Part shown: positions 1 through 8,218 of the stretch, in pieces
How positions within the stretch are numbered: position 1 is the first letter of the stretch
Layout: every line of letters starts with the position of its first letter
NCBI RefSeq assembly: GCF_030866745.1
Contig: NZ_CP133016.1
Coordinates: 1,550,001-1,614,000, forward strand
Direction of reading: 5' to 3'
Origin: Sphingomonas flavescens
GTDB taxonomy: Bacteria > Pseudomonadota > Alphaproteobacteria > Sphingomonadales > Sphingomonadaceae
Length of the DNA stretch: 64,000 bases
Program-made: the position numbers and the translations under genes
The notes under the pieces: generated by a model
What the model was told of the DNA's origin: nothing
Database searches by the model: none
Seen by the model: the letters and a program-made list of their open reading frames with translations, nothing else

Positions 1-333
1 GGGCTCCGTCGTCGTGGTCGTCGTCGTCGCCGCCGGCGCGCCCGTTGTTGGGTCGGTGCCCACCGTCGTGGTCGACGTCGTGCTCGTGGTAGTCGGGGAA
101 GTTGCCGTCGCTGGCTGCTCCGAGGTCGTCTGCGTCGTATCAGTCGTCTTTTGAACGGCGGTCATCGTGCCCGTGGCGTCGGTCACCGGCTGAGCCGTCG
201 TCGTACTTTGCGTGGTGGTTGTCTTGGCCTTCGCCGGAGTCTGGGGAGCAACCGTCGGCGCAGCCTGGGCAAGCGCCACCGTCGATCCGCTCAGCGCCAG
301 CGCCGTGAGCAATGATTTAGTGCCTAAGTTCAT
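1..333 (-). CDS. Thr-rich secreted protein, 3' end outside window
   Basis: Partial gene; 111 codons are visible and the reading frame runs off the left edge without a stop. The N-terminus looks like a cleavable Sec signal peptide (about residues 1-23, ending ALAQA before APT). The rest is low-complexity, dominated by Thr with Pro, Ala, Ser and Gln, with no recognisable domain, so an exported, disordered or surface-associated polypeptide is likely. The ATG at 333 is preceded by GGAG about 7 bases upstream. That GGAG lies in one arm of a short inverted repeat (341-365). The Thr codons are mostly ACG/ACC, as in the high-GC neighbours. Function is unknown and nothing in the neighbourhood suggests one. 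Confidence 0.6.
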   Translation of the reverse strand, partial: MNLGTKSLLTALALSGSTVALAQAAPTVAPQTPAKAKTTTTQSTTTAQPVTDATGTMTAVQKTTDTTQTTSEQPATATSPTTTSTTSTTTVGTDPTTGAPAATTTTTTTEP

Positions 334-340
334 GAAATAT

Positions 341-365
341 CTCCGATTTTACAAAAAACTCGGAG
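341..365 (-). promoter_or_regulatory. Inverted repeat covering the Shine-Dalgarno of the Thr-rich gene
   Basis: CTCCGA (341-346) and TCGGAG (360-365) form a perfect 6-bp inverted repeat around a 13-base A/T-rich loop. On the minus strand the downstream arm contains the GGAG that serves the ATG at 333. The hairpin could hide the ribosome binding site. This is inference; it could also be chance. Confidence 0.3.
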
Positions 366-440
366 GCACAACGAAGAAGTCGGTAGCTGGACGCAAACGC
401 CTCGGCGAGTCGTTCAAAGTGTCGGATGGATGACGGAAAT

Positions 441-1739
441 CTAAAGTACGTAGCGGCTCAGATCCGCGTTTTTCGCAATGCCCGACAACTGTTGATCGAC
501 AAATGCGGCATCGACGACAAGCGTTTCGCCGCGCCGGTCTTCCGCACTGAAGCTGATATCCTCGAGCAGCTTCTCCATCACGGTCTGCAAACGCCGTGCG
601 CCGATGTTCTCGACGGCCTCATTAACCTCCGCCGCAACACGCGCGAGCGCAGCAATGCCGTCCTCGGCGAAGGTCACGGTAACGTCCTCGGTGCTCAGCA
701 GAGCCTGATATTGCTCGGTCAAGCTGGCTCGTGTGGCAGACAAGATGCGGACGAAATCCTCTTGGGTGAGCGCCTTCAGCTCGACGCGAATCGGCAAGCG
801 GCCCTGCAATTCGGGCAGCAGATCGGCAGGCTTGGCGATGTGAAACGCGCCCGAGGCGATGAAGAGAATATGGTCGGTCTTAAGCGGCCCGTACTTGGTC
901 GCCACCGTTGTGCCCTCGATCAACGGCAGCAGGTCGCGTTGCACGCCCTCGCGACTCACCGAGCCGCCCCGCACGTCGCTGACGGCGATTTTGTCGATCT
1001 CGTCGAGGAAGACGATTCCGTTGGCCTCGGCGTCCGCTAGCGCGACGCGGTTGATGTCGTCGGGGTCGAGGCGCTTGTCCGCCTCTTCGTCGGTAAGGCG
1101 GCTGAACGCTTCCGGGACCTTGAGCTTGCGTCGCTTGCGCGGCTGCTGGCCGCCCAGCTTGCCCATCATCGACTTCAGGTCGAACACCTGCGCGCCCATG
1201 CCCGGTATCTCGAACGGCATCGCCGGCGCCTCGTCGACATCGATCTCAACTTCGGCCTGATCCAGGCTGCCGTCGGCGAAGCGCTGGCGGAAGCTGGCCC
1301 GCGTCGCCTCGCTCGATCCCTTGCCGGTGAGCGCATCGAGCAGACGCTCCATCGCCGCTTCCTCGGCGCCCTTGCGAACCCGAGCGCGGCGGCGCTCCCG
1401 CTCCAGCCGAACCGCTTCCTCGACGAGGTCGCGAGCGATCTGCTCGACGTCGCGGCCGACGTAGCCGACCTCGGTGAACTTGGTCGCTTCGACCTTCACG
1501 AACGGCGCGTCTGCGAGCTTCGCCAGCCGCCGGCTGATCTCCGTCTTGCCGCAGCCCGTGGGGCCGATCATCAGGATGTTCTTGGGCGTCACTTCATCGC
1601 GCAGTTCGGCCGAGAGCTGCTGCCGGCGCCAGCGGTTGCGCAGCGCGACAGCGACGGCGCGCTTCGCATCGTCCTGCCCGACGATATGCTCGTCGAGCGC
1701 AGCAACGATCGCCTTGGGTGTCAGCTTGTCCTTCAACAT
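441..1739 (-). CDS. hslU: HslU, ATPase subunit of HslUV (ClpYQ) protease
   Basis: AAA+ unfoldase that feeds substrates to the HslV peptidase in the cytoplasm. Visible motifs: Walker A GPTGCGKT (residues 59-66), the GYVG pore loop (92-95), Walker B FLDEIDK, and the arginine-finger region LQGRLPIRV. The C-terminus DLSRYVL is the tail that inserts into HslV. Length (432 aa) is normal. I chose the ATG at 1739 because GGGGAG lies about 9 bases upstream and the protein then begins at the conserved [14 protein letters not shown] segment; an upstream in-frame ATG at 1787 would add 16 residues. hslV, usually immediately upstream, is absent here; a DUF2147 gene sits in that place. Confidence 0.95.
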   Translation of the reverse strand: MLKDKLTPKAIVAALDEHIVGQDDAKRAVAVALRNRWRRQQLSAELRDEVTPKNILMIGPTGCGKTEISRRLAKLADAPFVKVEATKFTEVGYVGRDVEQIARDLVEEAVRLERERRRARVRKGAEEAAMERLLDALTGKGSSEATRASFRQRFADGSLDQAEVEIDVDEAPAMPFEIPGMGAQVFDLKSMMGKLGGQQPRKRRKLKVPEAFSRLTDEEADKRLDPDDINRVALADAEANGIVFLDEIDKIAVSDVRGGSVSREGVQRDLLPLIEGTTVATKYGPLKTDHILFIASGAFHIAKPADLLPELQGRLPIRVELKALTQEDFVRILSATRASLTEQYQALLSTEDVTVTFAEDGIAALARVAAEVNEAVENIGARRLQTVMEKLLEDISFSAEDRRGETLVVDAAFVDQQLSGIAKNADLSRYVL

Positions 1740-1896
1740 TTGGGCTTTCTCCCCGCCGTCTTGGGGAATGGTCGCTTGATAGTTCATCTCAAGCGATATG
1801 TCGGGACCACCCTAAATCTCTTCAAGCAGTGCGGCTGAAAGAACTGAATTGGCCGGATGCGCCAATCGACCATTCGACACGCGCTAAAAAGCAACG

Positions 1897-2322
1897 TCAC
1901 TCACTGGCGTCGGTCGGTGGGGCGATCCGGTACCATACCTGCGACCGGCACAGGATCTTGCCAACGGCGCAACCCCGGATGCGCAGACGGTTTTCGTCAA
2001 GCAGTCGAAGCTCCGCCGTCGACCGCCGATTGAGGTCGGGGACGAACAATGTCCCGCGCCACCCGCCAGACCGTTGCGCTGCCACGCCGGTCAGCAGCCG
2101 AGTTCCGATCAGATTTTCCGTGCCGCCACGCCTGGCGTCCGCTCGAGCCTCGTCCGTTGCGGTCACGACCGTTCCGCAAAACATCCCATTATCGCAATCC
2201 GCGATGCGGACGACGACGCTTTGCCCTGCGTTGGTCCAATAGCCGTCGAGAGAGCCCGCGAACGCGAGCGCTCCAAGGAGCAGAGCAAGGTTCAGTGGTG
2301 CTGCTCTGCCTGCTTGCCCCAA
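1897..2322 (-). CDS. DUF2147-family small protein
   Basis: The pattern GYW near the N-terminus, a central W-x-G-T-L-x-x-P-D and a late LRIRGC...LCRSQVWYR segment match the DUF2147 family, usually small exported proteins of unknown role. A hydrophobic stretch at about residues 10-24 could be a signal peptide. The start is uncertain: no ATG is available, and TTG at 2322 is the first candidate. The gene overlaps the end of the upstream flavoprotein gene by 31 bases, so it is probably translated by coupling from the same mRNA. Four cysteines remain in the mature part. Confidence 0.6.
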   Translation of the reverse strand: MGQAGRAAPLNLALLLGALAFAGSLDGYWTNAGQSVVVRIADCDNGMFCGTVVTATDEARADARRGGTENLIGTRLLTGVAAQRSGGWRGTLFVPDLNRRSTAELRLLDENRLRIRGCAVGKILCRSQVWYRIAPPTDASE

Positions 2323-2840
2323 TCATCCTTCAGGACATCCGCTTCCACGGGCGTGCCATGATCGTCGAGGAGCAGCTGTTCGCGGTGGCCCTTGCCCTGC
2401 GTGAAATCGAGCACTGAAACGAACCTGCAGCGCGCGCGCATGAAGACGGCCTCGCTTTCTTCGGGAATCGAGAATCCTGCCAGGTTCGAATGGCGCTGCA
2501 TCAGCTGCCGCCAAGCCTCCTGGCGCTCCGCCGCGTCGGTGATCTCTTCGGCATGCGCGCCCGCATAGACGGCCTGCAACTGTTCGAGCTCACGCGGCTC
2601 CGCGCCGACCGCGATCGAAACGCGATCGTCCTTGGCGATGTTCGCGAACTTCTGACCCGACCGGTAGATCATGAACAGCAATTCGAAGCCTCGATTGGCA
2701 TATCCGACGATGGTGGTGTGCGGCCATCCATCCGGCCTGACCGTGGAGATTGCCATGATGCGGTTGGCATTCAGGATCCTGATCGCCGGATGTTCCACAA
2801 ACAACTCCTCGCTCGGTATCCGACCCTTAACACGACTCAT
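2292..2840 (-). CDS. Pyridoxamine 5'-phosphate oxidase-like flavin-binding protein
   Basis: A 182-residue protein of the split-barrel FMN-binding fold (PNPOx-like, general stress protein type). The N-terminal part (NANRIMAISTVRPDGWPHTT) is the typical first strand pair of the family, followed by FELLFMIYRSGQKFANIAKDDRVSIAV. It probably binds FMN, F420 or heme; the substrate cannot be read from sequence. The ATG at 2840 was chosen because the homologous region begins soon after it; no clear ribosome binding site is visible. It is followed by, and overlaps, the DUF2147 gene, and lies head-to-head with the methylmalonyl-CoA mutase gene across about 78 bases. Confidence 0.75.
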   Translation of the reverse strand: MSRVKGRIPSEELFVEHPAIRILNANRIMAISTVRPDGWPHTTIVGYANRGFELLFMIYRSGQKFANIAKDDRVSIAVGAEPRELEQLQAVYAGAHAEEITDAAERQEAWRQLMQRHSNLAGFSIPEESEAVFMRARCRFVSVLDFTQGKGHREQLLLDDHGTPVEADVLKDDWGKQAEQHH

Positions 2841-2918
2841 GTGAGCGACGAAGGTGGCTTGTGAGTCCGCTTCGGGTGATGCTGGCGGTCGGCCCAACCG
2901 CGCGCTAGTGACCGCGCC

Positions 2919-5045
2919 GTGACTGATAAACGACAGGATTGGGAAGCGCTCGCCGCCAGGGAATCGCGCGGCAAGGATTTGTCGCGGGAGACCGTGGAAG
3001 GCATTCGACTGCAGACCGTCTATGGCCCGGGCGAGGGCCAGGACAGCGGCTTTCCCGGCGTCGCACCATTCACGCGCGGACCCTATGCAACGATGTACGC
3101 CGGCCGGCCGTGGACCATCCGCCAATACGCCGGTTTCTCGACTGCCGAAGAGTCCAACGCCTTCTATCGCCGCAACCTCGCCGCGGGGCAGAAGGGCCTG
3201 AGCGTCGCCTTCGACCTCGCCACCCACCGCGGCTATGACAGCGACAATCCGCGCGTCGCGGGCGACGTCGGTATGGCGGGTGTCGCCATCGATACAGTCG
3301 AGGATATGAAACTGCTGTTCGACGGCATCCCGCTCGGCGAGATGTCGGTCAGCATGACGATGAACGGCGCGGTGCTGCCGGTGATGGCCTTCTTCATCGT
3401 CGCCGGCGAGGAACAGGGCGTCGAGCACGCCAAGCTGACCGGAACCATTCAGAACGACATCCTGAAAGAGTTCGCGGTCCGCAACACCTACATCTACCCG
3501 CCCGAGCCGAGCATGCGGATCGTCAGCGACATCATCGCGTACACCAATCGCGAGATGCCGAAGTTCAACAGCATCTCGATCAGCGGCTATCACATGCACG
3601 AGGCCGGGGCGACGGCGGTGCAGGAGCTTGCGTATACCCTCGCCGACGGCATGGAATATGTCCGCGCCGCGCAGGCCCAGGGCCTGGCCATCGACGATTT
3701 CGCCGGCCGCCTCAGCTTCTTCTGGGGCATCGGGATGAACCTGTTCATGGAGGTGGCCAAGCTCCGCGCGGGGCGCACTTTGTGGCACCGGATCATGACT
3801 GACCTCGGCGCGCAGAAGGACGAGTCCAAGCGGCTGCGGACGCATTGTCAGACGAGCGGCGTCAGCCTGACCGAGCAGGATCCGTACAACAACATCATCC
3901 GCACCACGATCGAGGCGCTGGCGGCCGTTCTTGGGGGCACGCAGTCGCTGCACACCAACAGCTTCGACGAAGCCATCGCGCTGCCGACCGATTTCAGCGC
4001 CCGCATTGCCCGCAACACGCAGCTGATCCTGGCCGAGGAAAGCGGCGTCACCGCAGTCGCGGATCCGCTCGGCGGCAGCTATTATGTCGAGGCGCTCACC
4101 CGCGAGCTGGAAGAAAAAGCCTGGGCGCTGATCGAGGAGGTCGAGGCGCACGGCGGCATGACCAAGGCTGTCGCAGATGGTCTGCCCAAGCATCGCATCG
4201 AGGAAGCTGCAGCCGCTCGCGCCGCCAAGGTCGATACAGGTGAGACGACAATCGTCGGCGTCAACCGCTACCGGCTCGCCGAGGAGCCGCCGGTCGAGAT
4301 CCTCGAAGTCGACAACGCCAAGGTCCGCGCGTCGCAGATCGCCAAGATCGAAAAGGTCCGCGCCGGCCGTGATGAAGCCAGGGTTCGCGCGGCGCTGGAC
4401 GCGCTTGAGCAGGGCGCTCGCGGGAACGAGAACCTGCTCCGCCTGAGCGTCGAGGCCGCTCGCGTTCGCTGCACACTCGGCGAAATTTCCGACGCGCTCG
4501 AACGCGCCTTCGGCCGCTACGGCACCAAGCCAGAACCGGTGCGCGGAATCTATGGCACTGCGCGGCAGGACGGACGCTGGAAAGCTGCCGAGGAAGGCAC
4601 CCGCTCGGTTGCCGACCGACTCGGCCGCAAGCCGCGCATCATGGTCGCCAAGATGGGCCAGGACGGCCACGACCGTGGCGCCAACCTGGTGTCGTCGGCG
4701 TTCACCGATCTGGGCTTCGAAGTCGTTCCCGGCCCGCTGTTTCAGACGCCGCGCGAAACCGCGCAAATGGCGATCGACAATGACGTTGACGTGGTTGGCG
4801 CCAGCTCGCTCGCCGCAGGGCACCGGACGCTAATCCCGGAAATGATCGAAGCGCTGAAGGACATGGGCCGCGCCGACATCAAGGTCGTCGCCGGCGGCGT
4901 CATCCCGCCGCAGGATTACGCCGCACTCCGCGCCGCGGGCGTGCAGGCGATCTTCGGTCCAGGGACAAACCTGGCCGACGCCGCCGACGAGGTCCTGCGC
5001 CTGCTCGGCCACAACCGGCCCCCGCTAGACGAGGCGGCGGAATGA
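2919..5045 (+). CDS. scpA: Methylmalonyl-CoA mutase
   Basis: B12-dependent isomerase interconverting methylmalonyl-CoA and succinyl-CoA, the last step of propionyl-CoA entry into the TCA cycle. The TIM-barrel substrate domain fills about residues 25-550 ([49 protein letters not shown]). The C-terminal cobalamin domain has the DGHDRG motif, with His584 as lower axial cobalt ligand. The 708-aa length fits a single-subunit enzyme. The start is GTG at 2919. The TGA overlaps the ATG of the next gene by four bases (ATGA). The carboxylase partner pccA follows; pccB is not in the window. No cobalamin riboswitch was recognised upstream. Confidence 0.96.
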   Translation: MTDKRQDWEALAARESRGKDLSRETVEGIRLQTVYGPGEGQDSGFPGVAPFTRGPYATMYAGRPWTIRQYAGFSTAEESNAFYRRNLAAGQKGLSVAFDLATHRGYDSDNPRVAGDVGMAGVAIDTVEDMKLLFDGIPLGEMSVSMTMNGAVLPVMAFFIVAGEEQGVEHAKLTGTIQNDILKEFAVRNTYIYPPEPSMRIVSDIIAYTNREMPKFNSISISGYHMHEAGATAVQELAYTLADGMEYVRAAQAQGLAIDDFAGRLSFFWGIGMNLFMEVAKLRAGRTLWHRIMTDLGAQKDESKRLRTHCQTSGVSLTEQDPYNNIIRTTIEALAAVLGGTQSLHTNSFDEAIALPTDFSARIARNTQLILAEESGVTAVADPLGGSYYVEALTRELEEKAWALIEEVEAHGGMTKAVADGLPKHRIEEAAAARAAKVDTGETTIVGVNRYRLAEEPPVEILEVDNAKVRASQIAKIEKVRAGRDEARVRAALDALEQGARGNENLLRLSVEAARVRCTLGEISDALERAFGRYGTKPEPVRGIYGTARQDGRWKAAEEGTRSVADRLGRKPRIMVAKMGQDGHDRGANLVSSAFTDLGFEVVPGPLFQTPRETAQMAIDNDVDVVGASSLAAGHRTLIPEMIEALKDMGRADIKVVAGGVIPPQDYAALRAAGVQAIFGPGTNLADAADEVLRLLGHNRPPLDEAAE

Positions 5046-5257
5046 GCGAACCTAGGCGAGTAAATGCGTTCGCTTTCTCCGCATTTTGGATTCTGGCAGT
5101 GGTCATGGTCGACGGCTTTTTGACGATGGGCGACTGCGGTGTTCCCGTCGAAGCCTGCCAAGCCGCAAAACGCTCGACGTCTCTCCCCATATTTATCATT
5201 GGACTGCTAGTACTGCTTGCCGGGAATTGGTTCCTGCTTCGTCGTCGAAAGAACTAA
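5042..5257 (+). CDS. Small two-helix membrane protein between mutase and carboxylase
   Basis: 71 residues with two predicted membrane helices (about 8-27 and 48-65), a short loop holding two cysteines (C32 and C39), and a basic C-terminal RRRKN tail. I do not recognise the family. The start ATG overlaps the stop of scpA (ATGA), and its TAA shares a base with the ATG of pccA (TAATG), so all three are probably translated as one coupled unit. Codon use resembles the neighbours less than expected (ACT, TTT and ATA-type codons are more frequent), which may just reflect a hydrophobic protein. Its role in propionate metabolism, if any, is unknown. Confidence 0.7.
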   Translation: MSEPRRVNAFAFSAFWILAVVMVDGFLTMGDCGVPVEACQAAKRSTSLPIFIIGLLVLLAGNWFLLRRRKN

Positions 5258-7266
5258 TGTTCAAGAAAATCCTGATCGCCAATCGCGGCGAAATTGCCTG
5301 CCGAGTGATCCGCACAGCGAAGCGCATGGGCATCAAGACGGTCGCCGTCTATTCGGACGCTGACGCTCGCGCGCCGCACGTAAAGATGGCCGACGAAGCC
5401 GTGCGGCTCGGGCCGCCGCCCGCGTCGGAATCGTACCTGAAGGCCGATCTCATCATCGACGCCTGCAAGGCGACCGGCGCCGAAGCCGTGCACCCCGGCT
5501 ACGGCTTCCTGTCGGAACGCACCAGCTTCGCCGACGCGCTGAAGGCCGCCGGCATCGCGTTCATCGGCCCGCCGCCGAACGCCATCGCGGCGATGGGCGA
5601 CAAGATCGAATCCAAGAAGCTGGCCAAGGAAGCGGGCGTCAACGTGGTCCCCGGATTCCTCGGCGACATCGCGACCACCGACGACGCGGTGAAGATCGCC
5701 GGCGACATCGGCTATCCGGTGATGATGAAGGCCTCCGCGGGCGGCGGCGGCAAGGGCATGCGGCTCGCGTGGAACGAGACCGACGTCCGCGAGGGGTTCG
5801 AGAGCGTCAAACGCGAGGGCCTCAACAGCTTCGGCGACGACCGCGTATTCATCGAGAAGTTCATCGAAGCGCCGCGCCATATCGAAATCCAGGTGCTCGG
5901 CGATCAACACGGCAACATCGTCTATTTGAACGAGCGCGAATGCTCGATCCAGCGCCGCCACCAGAAGGTGGTCGAGGAAGCGCCCTCCCCGTTCGTCTCC
6001 CCCGAAATGCGCAAGGCGATGGGCGAGCAGGCCGTCGCGTTGGCTAGAGCGGTCGGCTATTACAGCGCGGGCACGGTCGAGCTGATCGTCTCGGGCGCCG
6101 ATCCCACCGGCAAGAGCTTCTACTTCCTCGAGATGAACACCCGGCTGCAGGTCGAGCATCCGGTGACCGAGGAGATCACCGGCCTTGACCTCGTCGAGCA
6201 GATGATCCGGGTCGCCGCCGGCGAGAAGCTCGCCTTCACCCAGGCCGACGTCGGCATCAACGGCTGGTCCGTCGAAACGCGCGTCTATGCCGAGGATCCG
6301 TACCGCAGCTTCCTGCCCAGCACCGGCCGCCTTGTCCGCTACTGGCCGTCCAAGCCGATCTGCGAAGACGATCTCATCGTCCGCGTCGACGACGGTGTCG
6401 CTGACGGTGGCGAGGTCAGCATGTTCTACGACCCGATGATCGCCAAGCTGGTGACCTGGGCGCCGACCCGCATCGAGGCGATCGACGCGCAGGTCGCGGC
6501 GCTCGACCAGTTCGTCATCGACGGCATCAGCGACAACGTCGATTTCCTCTCCGCGCTGATGCAGCACCCGCGCTACCGCGACGGCAACATCACCACCGGC
6601 TTCATTGCCGAGGAATATCCCGAAGGTTTCGAAGGCGCGCCGGCGGACGAACAGCTGGTCGCGGACCTGACCGCAATCGCCGGCATGGTCTCGGTTATCA
6701 CCGACGAACGCGCCGTCGAGATTAGCGACCAGTTGGGCGATCGCCTGCAGTTGCCGAGCGAACGCATCGTCCGCATTGGCGGTGAAGAGCACAAAGTCCG
6801 CATCAAGCCGTACGAGGGCGGGACGCTCGCGGTCACTGATGACGGCGACCTGATCGACATCGTCGGGCGCTGGCAGCCCGGTCAGCGCCTGCTGGTCGCG
6901 ACGCTCGACGGCCGCCGCCGCATCGTCCAGGTCCGCCGCACCGGCCGTAATTGGGAACTCCAGACGCGCGGCCGCACGCACAAAGTGCAGGTTCTCCCGC
7001 TTCACGTCGCCGACTTGTCGCGGCACATGATCGAAAAGCCGGCGCCGGACCTCTCGCGCCTGCTTCTCGCACCCATGCCCGGCCTGCTGACCAAGCTCGA
7101 CGTCGCGGTCGGCGACAAGGTTGAACCCGGTCAGCCGGTCGCTGTGATGGAAGCCATGAAAATGGAAAACATCCTTCGTGCGCCGAAGGCAGCAACGGTA
7201 AAATCGACGCCGGCAAAAGCGGGCGATAGCCTTGCCGTAGATCAGGTCATCGTCGAGTTCGAGTGA
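5257..7266 (+). CDS. pccA: Propionyl-CoA carboxylase alpha subunit (biotin carboxylase + BCCP)
   Basis: Carboxylates its own biotin with bicarbonate and ATP; the beta subunit then makes methylmalonyl-CoA. Domains in order: biotin carboxylase N-terminal region (KILIANRGEIACRVIR at residue 3 on), ATP-grasp with the glycine-rich ASAGGGGKGMR loop, the EMNTRLQVEHPVTE segment, a linker/BT domain, and a C-terminal biotinyl domain with MEAMKMEN in which Lys635 is the biotin site. The 669-aa length fits PccA; acetyl-CoA carboxylase AccC would lack the biotinyl domain. The start at 5257 overlaps the preceding stop by one base. Methylcrotonyl-CoA carboxylase is the main alternative, but the adjacent mutase favours propionyl-CoA. 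Confidence 0.93.
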   Translation: MFKKILIANRGEIACRVIRTAKRMGIKTVAVYSDADARAPHVKMADEAVRLGPPPASESYLKADLIIDACKATGAEAVHPGYGFLSERTSFADALKAAGIAFIGPPPNAIAAMGDKIESKKLAKEAGVNVVPGFLGDIATTDDAVKIAGDIGYPVMMKASAGGGGKGMRLAWNETDVREGFESVKREGLNSFGDDRVFIEKFIEAPRHIEIQVLGDQHGNIVYLNERECSIQRRHQKVVEEAPSPFVSPEMRKAMGEQAVALARAVGYYSAGTVELIVSGADPTGKSFYFLEMNTRLQVEHPVTEEITGLDLVEQMIRVAAGEKLAFTQADVGINGWSVETRVYAEDPYRSFLPSTGRLVRYWPSKPICEDDLIVRVDDGVADGGEVSMFYDPMIAKLVTWAPTRIEAIDAQVAALDQFVIDGISDNVDFLSALMQHPRYRDGNITTGFIAEEYPEGFEGAPADEQLVADLTAIAGMVSVITDERAVEISDQLGDRLQLPSERIVRIGGEEHKVRIKPYEGGTLAVTDDGDLIDIVGRWQPGQRLLVATLDGRRRIVQVRRTGRNWELQTRGRTHKVQVLPLHVADLSRHMIEKPAPDLSRLLLAPMPGLLTKLDVAVGDKVEPGQPVAVMEAMKMENILRAPKAATVKSTPAKAGDSLAVDQVIVEFE

Positions 7267-7339
7267 TTCCTGGCCGTCTAATCGGCTCAGGTGCGACCGA
7301 TCTGGACCCGATAATTCTGACTATTGACTAGTCGGTTGC

Positions 7340-7360
7340 GTAACCTCGCCACGAGGTTGC
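7340..7360 (+). promoter_or_regulatory. Hairpin sequestering the RBS of the Panacea gene
   Basis: AACCTCG (7342-7348), a 3-base loop CCA, and CGAGGTT (7352-7358) make a perfect 7-bp inverted repeat. In RNA a U-G and a G-C pair extend it to 9 bp (7340-7360). The downstream arm contains the GAGG that is the only Shine-Dalgarno for the ATG at 7361. It could repress translation or act as a DNA operator for autoregulation. Confidence 0.5.
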
Positions 7361-7876
7361 ATGCCCGCGTGGTCTACTGAGATTGCAAATGAGTTCCTCC
7401 GACTAGCGGTCGCCGATGGCAGGCTTCTAGATCAGATGCAGCTCCAGGATCTTACATACATCGCACACGGCTGGTGTCTCGCCGCTACTGACCAGCCTTT
7501 GACCGGTGACAGACCCGAGGCGCTAGCTGATGGTCCGGAATATCGGCTGCTCGCCAAAGCACTCAGGGCATGGGGGACTAAACCAGTACGCCATCAGATA
7601 CCGGTTGCCGACCTATTCCCAATCGCGGTCAGTGCGAAAGCTGCACAATCTGTATCCGCCTTGGAAACGAAAGATCGTGACTGGGTAGCGCGGACATATA
7701 TGCTCTATGCTATGCTGGACGTAGTCCAACTTTCGCCTCTGATCCGTCAGCAATCGACCGCTTGGGATAGGGTGTTCGCGCAAGGCAAAGGGGCGGGAAA
7801 AGAAATTCCGCACGCTTTGATCAAAGCGCAATTCGTCGAGTTATCCGCAAACCACAGCGGTCAAGTCCATGACTAA
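7361..7876 (+). CDS. Panacea-domain (DUF4065/SocA-like) protein, putative antitoxin
   Basis: 171 residues matching the Panacea domain: IANEFLRLA near the N-terminus, LQDLTYIAHGWCLAATDQPL in the position of the family's L-x-K-L-x-Y-x-A-x-G-W-x-L core, and DGPEYRLLAKALRAWG for the Y/GP...Y segment. The family includes antitoxins that neutralise many unrelated toxins, SocA of Caulobacter (a proteolytic adaptor) and phage-associated GepA. The downstream gene overlaps by 8 bases and encodes a small membrane protein, the arrangement of a two-gene toxin-antitoxin locus. Codon use is less GC-biased than the flanking genes (CTA, ACA, ATA), consistent with acquisition. The ATG at 7361 follows a GAGG embedded in a hairpin. 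Confidence 0.75.
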   Translation: MPAWSTEIANEFLRLAVADGRLLDQMQLQDLTYIAHGWCLAATDQPLTGDRPEALADGPEYRLLAKALRAWGTKPVRHQIPVADLFPIAVSAKAAQSVSALETKDRDWVARTYMLYAMLDVVQLSPLIRQQSTAWDRVFAQGKGAGKEIPHALIKAQFVELSANHSGQVHD

Positions 7877-8192
7877 GCTCGCACCCGACGCATTGGTCGC
7901 CGAATCCCTGAAGCGGCGATTGCCCGGCGAAAGCTCTGACGATGCGCATTCGAGACTTTGCATGGAACGGGCACTTCGACGGCACGAACAAGCCGCACGT
8001 TGGCGAATAATAGAGCGAAACGACAGGCGATTCGGTTGGTGGCAATGCTTTGCTGCCGCCCTGTTGATGCTCATCGTTATGTTCCCGGCGAGACTTCACC
8101 TCGACGCAGCCGAGATTACTGGCTTCACCGCGATTTTCACGATTTCGGTCGGTTCATGCGTCAGAAACATCAAGGCCGCCCTGGCTAAATAA
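7869..8192 (+). CDS. Small membrane protein, candidate toxin partner of the Panacea gene
   Basis: 107 residues: a charged, Arg-rich N-terminal half (1-56) that is probably cytoplasmic and helical, then two hydrophobic segments (about 57-73 and 81-97) separated by a short turn, and a basic tail. No domain recognised. It begins inside the end of the Panacea gene (8-base overlap), so the two are almost certainly co-translated. Membrane-acting small proteins are among the known toxin classes paired with Panacea antitoxins, but toxicity here is inference. It could equally be an unrelated accessory gene carried along. Confidence 0.6.
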   Translation: MTKLAPDALVAESLKRRLPGESSDDAHSRLCMERALRRHEQAARWRIIERNDRRFGWWQCFAAALLMLIVMFPARLHLDAAEITGFTAIFTISVGSCVRNIKAALAK

Positions 8193-8218
8193 TAGTCGCG
8201 AACTAGCGGATCGGGCCG

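Noticed and set aside
1..240. Possible tandem DNA repeat (GTCGTC...)
   Set aside because: It is the codon signature of a Thr-rich protein on the minus strand and the units are irregular; not a separate repeat element.
2841..2918. Cobalamin riboswitch upstream of methylmalonyl-CoA mutase
   Set aside because: The gap is 78 bases, far too short, and no B12-box-like sequence is seen.
2841..4823. Long open frame on the minus strand, antisense to the mutase gene
   Set aside because: Antisense open frames are expected in high-GC coding DNA; the sequence has no family resemblance, and only its last part (2292-2840) is a real gene.
5254..7026. 590-codon open frame antisense to pccA
   Set aside because: Composition is an Arg/Asp/Ala-rich shadow of the carboxylase codons, with no domain or ribosome site.
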